Program-made: the position numbers and the translations under genes
The notes under the pieces: generated by a model
The model's input: only the letters and a program-made list of their open reading frames with translations
Told to the model about the DNA's origin: nothing
Databases searched by the model: none
Shown: in pieces, positions 14,961 to 16,247 of the stretch
Layout: every line of letters begins with the position of its first letter
Position numbering within the stretch: position 1 is the first letter of the stretch
Assembly (NCBI GenBank): GCA_003164305.1
Contig: PLSZ01000211.1
Location: forward strand, 1-16,247
Source of the DNA: Acetobacteraceae bacterium
GTDB lineage: Bacteria; Pseudomonadota; Alphaproteobacteria; Acetobacterales; Acetobacteraceae
Direction: 5' to 3'
Length of the DNA stretch: 16,247 nt

Positions 14961-16247
14961 TCAGATCATACCGGCAATGGCGCTTTGACGCCAAAGCCGC
15001 CTGACATCCTCGCGGAGGACCTTTCCGGTCTCGGTCCGAGGGAACTCCGCCACCACCAGGATCCTGAAATCGGTCGCATAACCGCTGGCGATCCGCTCCA
15101 TCGCGGCGCGCTGTTCCATCACGTCGCCGTCGCCGCCCGTTTCGGCCGCCGCCAGCAGCACACTCGTTTCGCCCTCGCCAATCGTGGTGACCAAAGCGTC
15201 GCGAACTCCAGTGATCGTCATCAGCCGTTCCTCGATCGGGCGAGGCGCGATTTTGACTCCGCCGGCGTTCAGCATGTCGTCCGCGCGGCCGAGCACGATA
15301 AGTTTTCCGGCGGATGGCTGGAAGCCGATATCGTTGCTGTGATACCAGCCATCGATAAACGCCGCCCGCGTCAGCTCCGGTGCATCGATATACGCCTTCA
15401 CCATGAGATCGCTTCGCGCGCGGATCGTTCCGTAGTGGCCCAGAGGCAGGGCATTGCCGCGGTCGTCGACGATTTCAACGCTGACTTCGGGAAACAATGT
15501 GCCGACCTCGTCATCATCGACCCGCGAGATTCGCTGAATCTCATTCGCGGCATAGATAATGTTCAGGTCGTTCGTAAGCATTCTCCGCGCCGCGCGCCGC
15601 ACTTCGTTTGAAACCGCCCCGCCGGAGACGTCGATGCGAAGGTCAAACGGACGCCTCCCGCCCGTGTCCGAATCCCCGGGGATAGATTGGACGAACCGCG
15701 CCAGGTCGCCTGGCATGAACGAAACGAAATTCCCCACTCCGGACCGGATCGCCGGCAACAAGACGTCACCACCGGTGAAGCAGATCGTTCCGCCGGTCCG
15801 CAGCGCCAGCCACGCGCGCCAATGCACCGCGCGGACAGTGAAATTATACAGGCACAGAAAGTTTACGCGACGCGCGATCCGAGGTGGAAAATCCAGAAGA
15901 TTTGAATGGACGATGCCGCTCAGGACCGCATGCGTTGTGGCCATCACTTTCGGAACCCCGGTGGTGCCGGAGGACTTGATCAGCCGAACCACGAAGCCCG
16001 GCGACGGCTCCGGTGTATCGAGACGCTCCAGCGCCGCTGGTCGCGCCAACGCGGCGGCGATCCAGTCCAATGTCATCACCACCGTCTTCGCCGGATCGTC
16101 GGACGTGTTCGGCCGCGAGACCAAAATCCGGTCGCACAGCCGGCCGAGACTGGCGGGCGGCTCAAGTTCGGATGGGCTGAGCGACATGGTCGTGACCGAA
16201 AGCGCTTCAGCCGCGAGCAGGATCAGCAGATGCAGATACCGGTCCGC
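14961..16247 (-). CDS. AMP-forming acyl-CoA synthetase, 5' end beyond the window
   Basis: The visible 428 residues are the C-terminal part of an adenylate-forming ligase that activates a carboxylic acid to acyl-AMP and then acyl-CoA. The frame stays open to the right edge of the window (…RYLHLLILLAAEALSVTT… is normal family sequence), so the apparent ATG at 16187 is internal. The core motifs are KSSGTTGVPKVM (ATP/phosphate loop), AANEIQRIS in place of the usual YGxTE, GWYHSNDIG in place of the usual Y-TGD, GRADDMLNAGGVKIAPRPIEE (hinge and A8) and RTETGKVLRE with the A10 Lys. The altered A5/A7 motifs suggest an unusual substrate pocket. It is the first visible gene of the minus-strand cluster; its promoter lies outside. 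Confidence 0.93.
   Translation of the reverse strand, partial: ADRYLHLLILLAAEALSVTTMSLSPSELEPPASLGRLCDRILVSRPNTSDDPAKTVVMTLDWIAAALARPAALERLDTPEPSPGFVVRLIKSSGTTGVPKVMATTHAVLSGIVHSNLLDFPPRIARRVNFLCLYNFTVRAVHWRAWLALRTGGTICFTGGDVLLPAIRSGVGNFVSFMPGDLARFVQSIPGDSDTGGRRPFDLRIDVSGGAVSNEVRRAARRMLTNDLNIIYAANEIQRISRVDDDEVGTLFPEVSVEIVDDRGNALPLGHYGTIRARSDLMVKAYIDAPELTRAAFIDGWYHSNDIGFQPSAGKLIVLGRADDMLNAGGVKIAPRPIEERLMTITGVRDALVTTIGEGETSVLLAAAETGGDGDVMEQRAAMERIASGYATDFRILVVAEFPRTETGKVLREDVRRLWRQSAIAGMI

Overview
The window is GC-rich and strongly coding. It looks like a chromosomal segment of an alphaproteobacterium, most likely Rhodospirillales/Acetobacteraceae-like. The clue is the block purL - bolA-type gene - grxD (CGFS glutaredoxin), which is a common alphaproteobacterial arrangement, together with the codon use. 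The family-level placement is an inference, since no rRNA or species marker is present. I see no tRNA, rRNA, CRISPR array, insertion sequence or phage gene.

Layout. (1) 1-1374, plus strand: the 3' end of purL (purine synthesis), an IbaG/BolA-type protein and monothiol glutaredoxin GrxD, closed by a strong intrinsic terminator. (2) 1504-4020, minus strand: a membrane-anchored Cache-type sensor with GGDEF and EAL domains (cyclic-di-GMP turnover). It carries an unusual insertion of about 26 residues inside the GGDEF domain. (3) 4021-4667: a 647-base stretch with no convincing gene but three perfect 8-bp inverted repeats. (4) 4668-6315, minus strand: an APH/CHK-like phosphotransferase and a VOC (glyoxalase-fold) protein. 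(5) 6402-7968, plus strand: aat (Leu/Phe-tRNA-protein transferase, TTG start) and an msrQ-like haem membrane protein. (6) 7969-8493: a non-coding stretch with a REP-like imperfect palindrome, a weak terminator and a perfect CRP-type site, followed by a 68-residue single-span membrane protein. (7) 8504-16247, minus strand: six co-directional, closely spaced genes. In transcription order they are acyl-CoA synthetase (5' end outside the window), duplicated EthD-like protein, long fused CoA-transferase, TcuA-like flavoprotein dehydrogenase, periplasmic solute-binding protein and exported alpha/beta hydrolase.

How the genes may work together. The last cluster is the most interesting part. It reads like a self-contained catabolic operon for an unidentified organic acid or ester. 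An exported hydrolase could release the acid outside the cytoplasm, and the binding protein could capture it. The CoA ligase and CoA-transferase could activate it, and the flavoprotein could oxidise it. The EthD-like protein has no assigned role. The substrate and the order of steps are inference. No transporter permease or ATPase, and no regulator, is visible before the window ends. The left half is mostly conserved housekeeping material, apart from the c-di-GMP protein and its repeat-rich upstream region.
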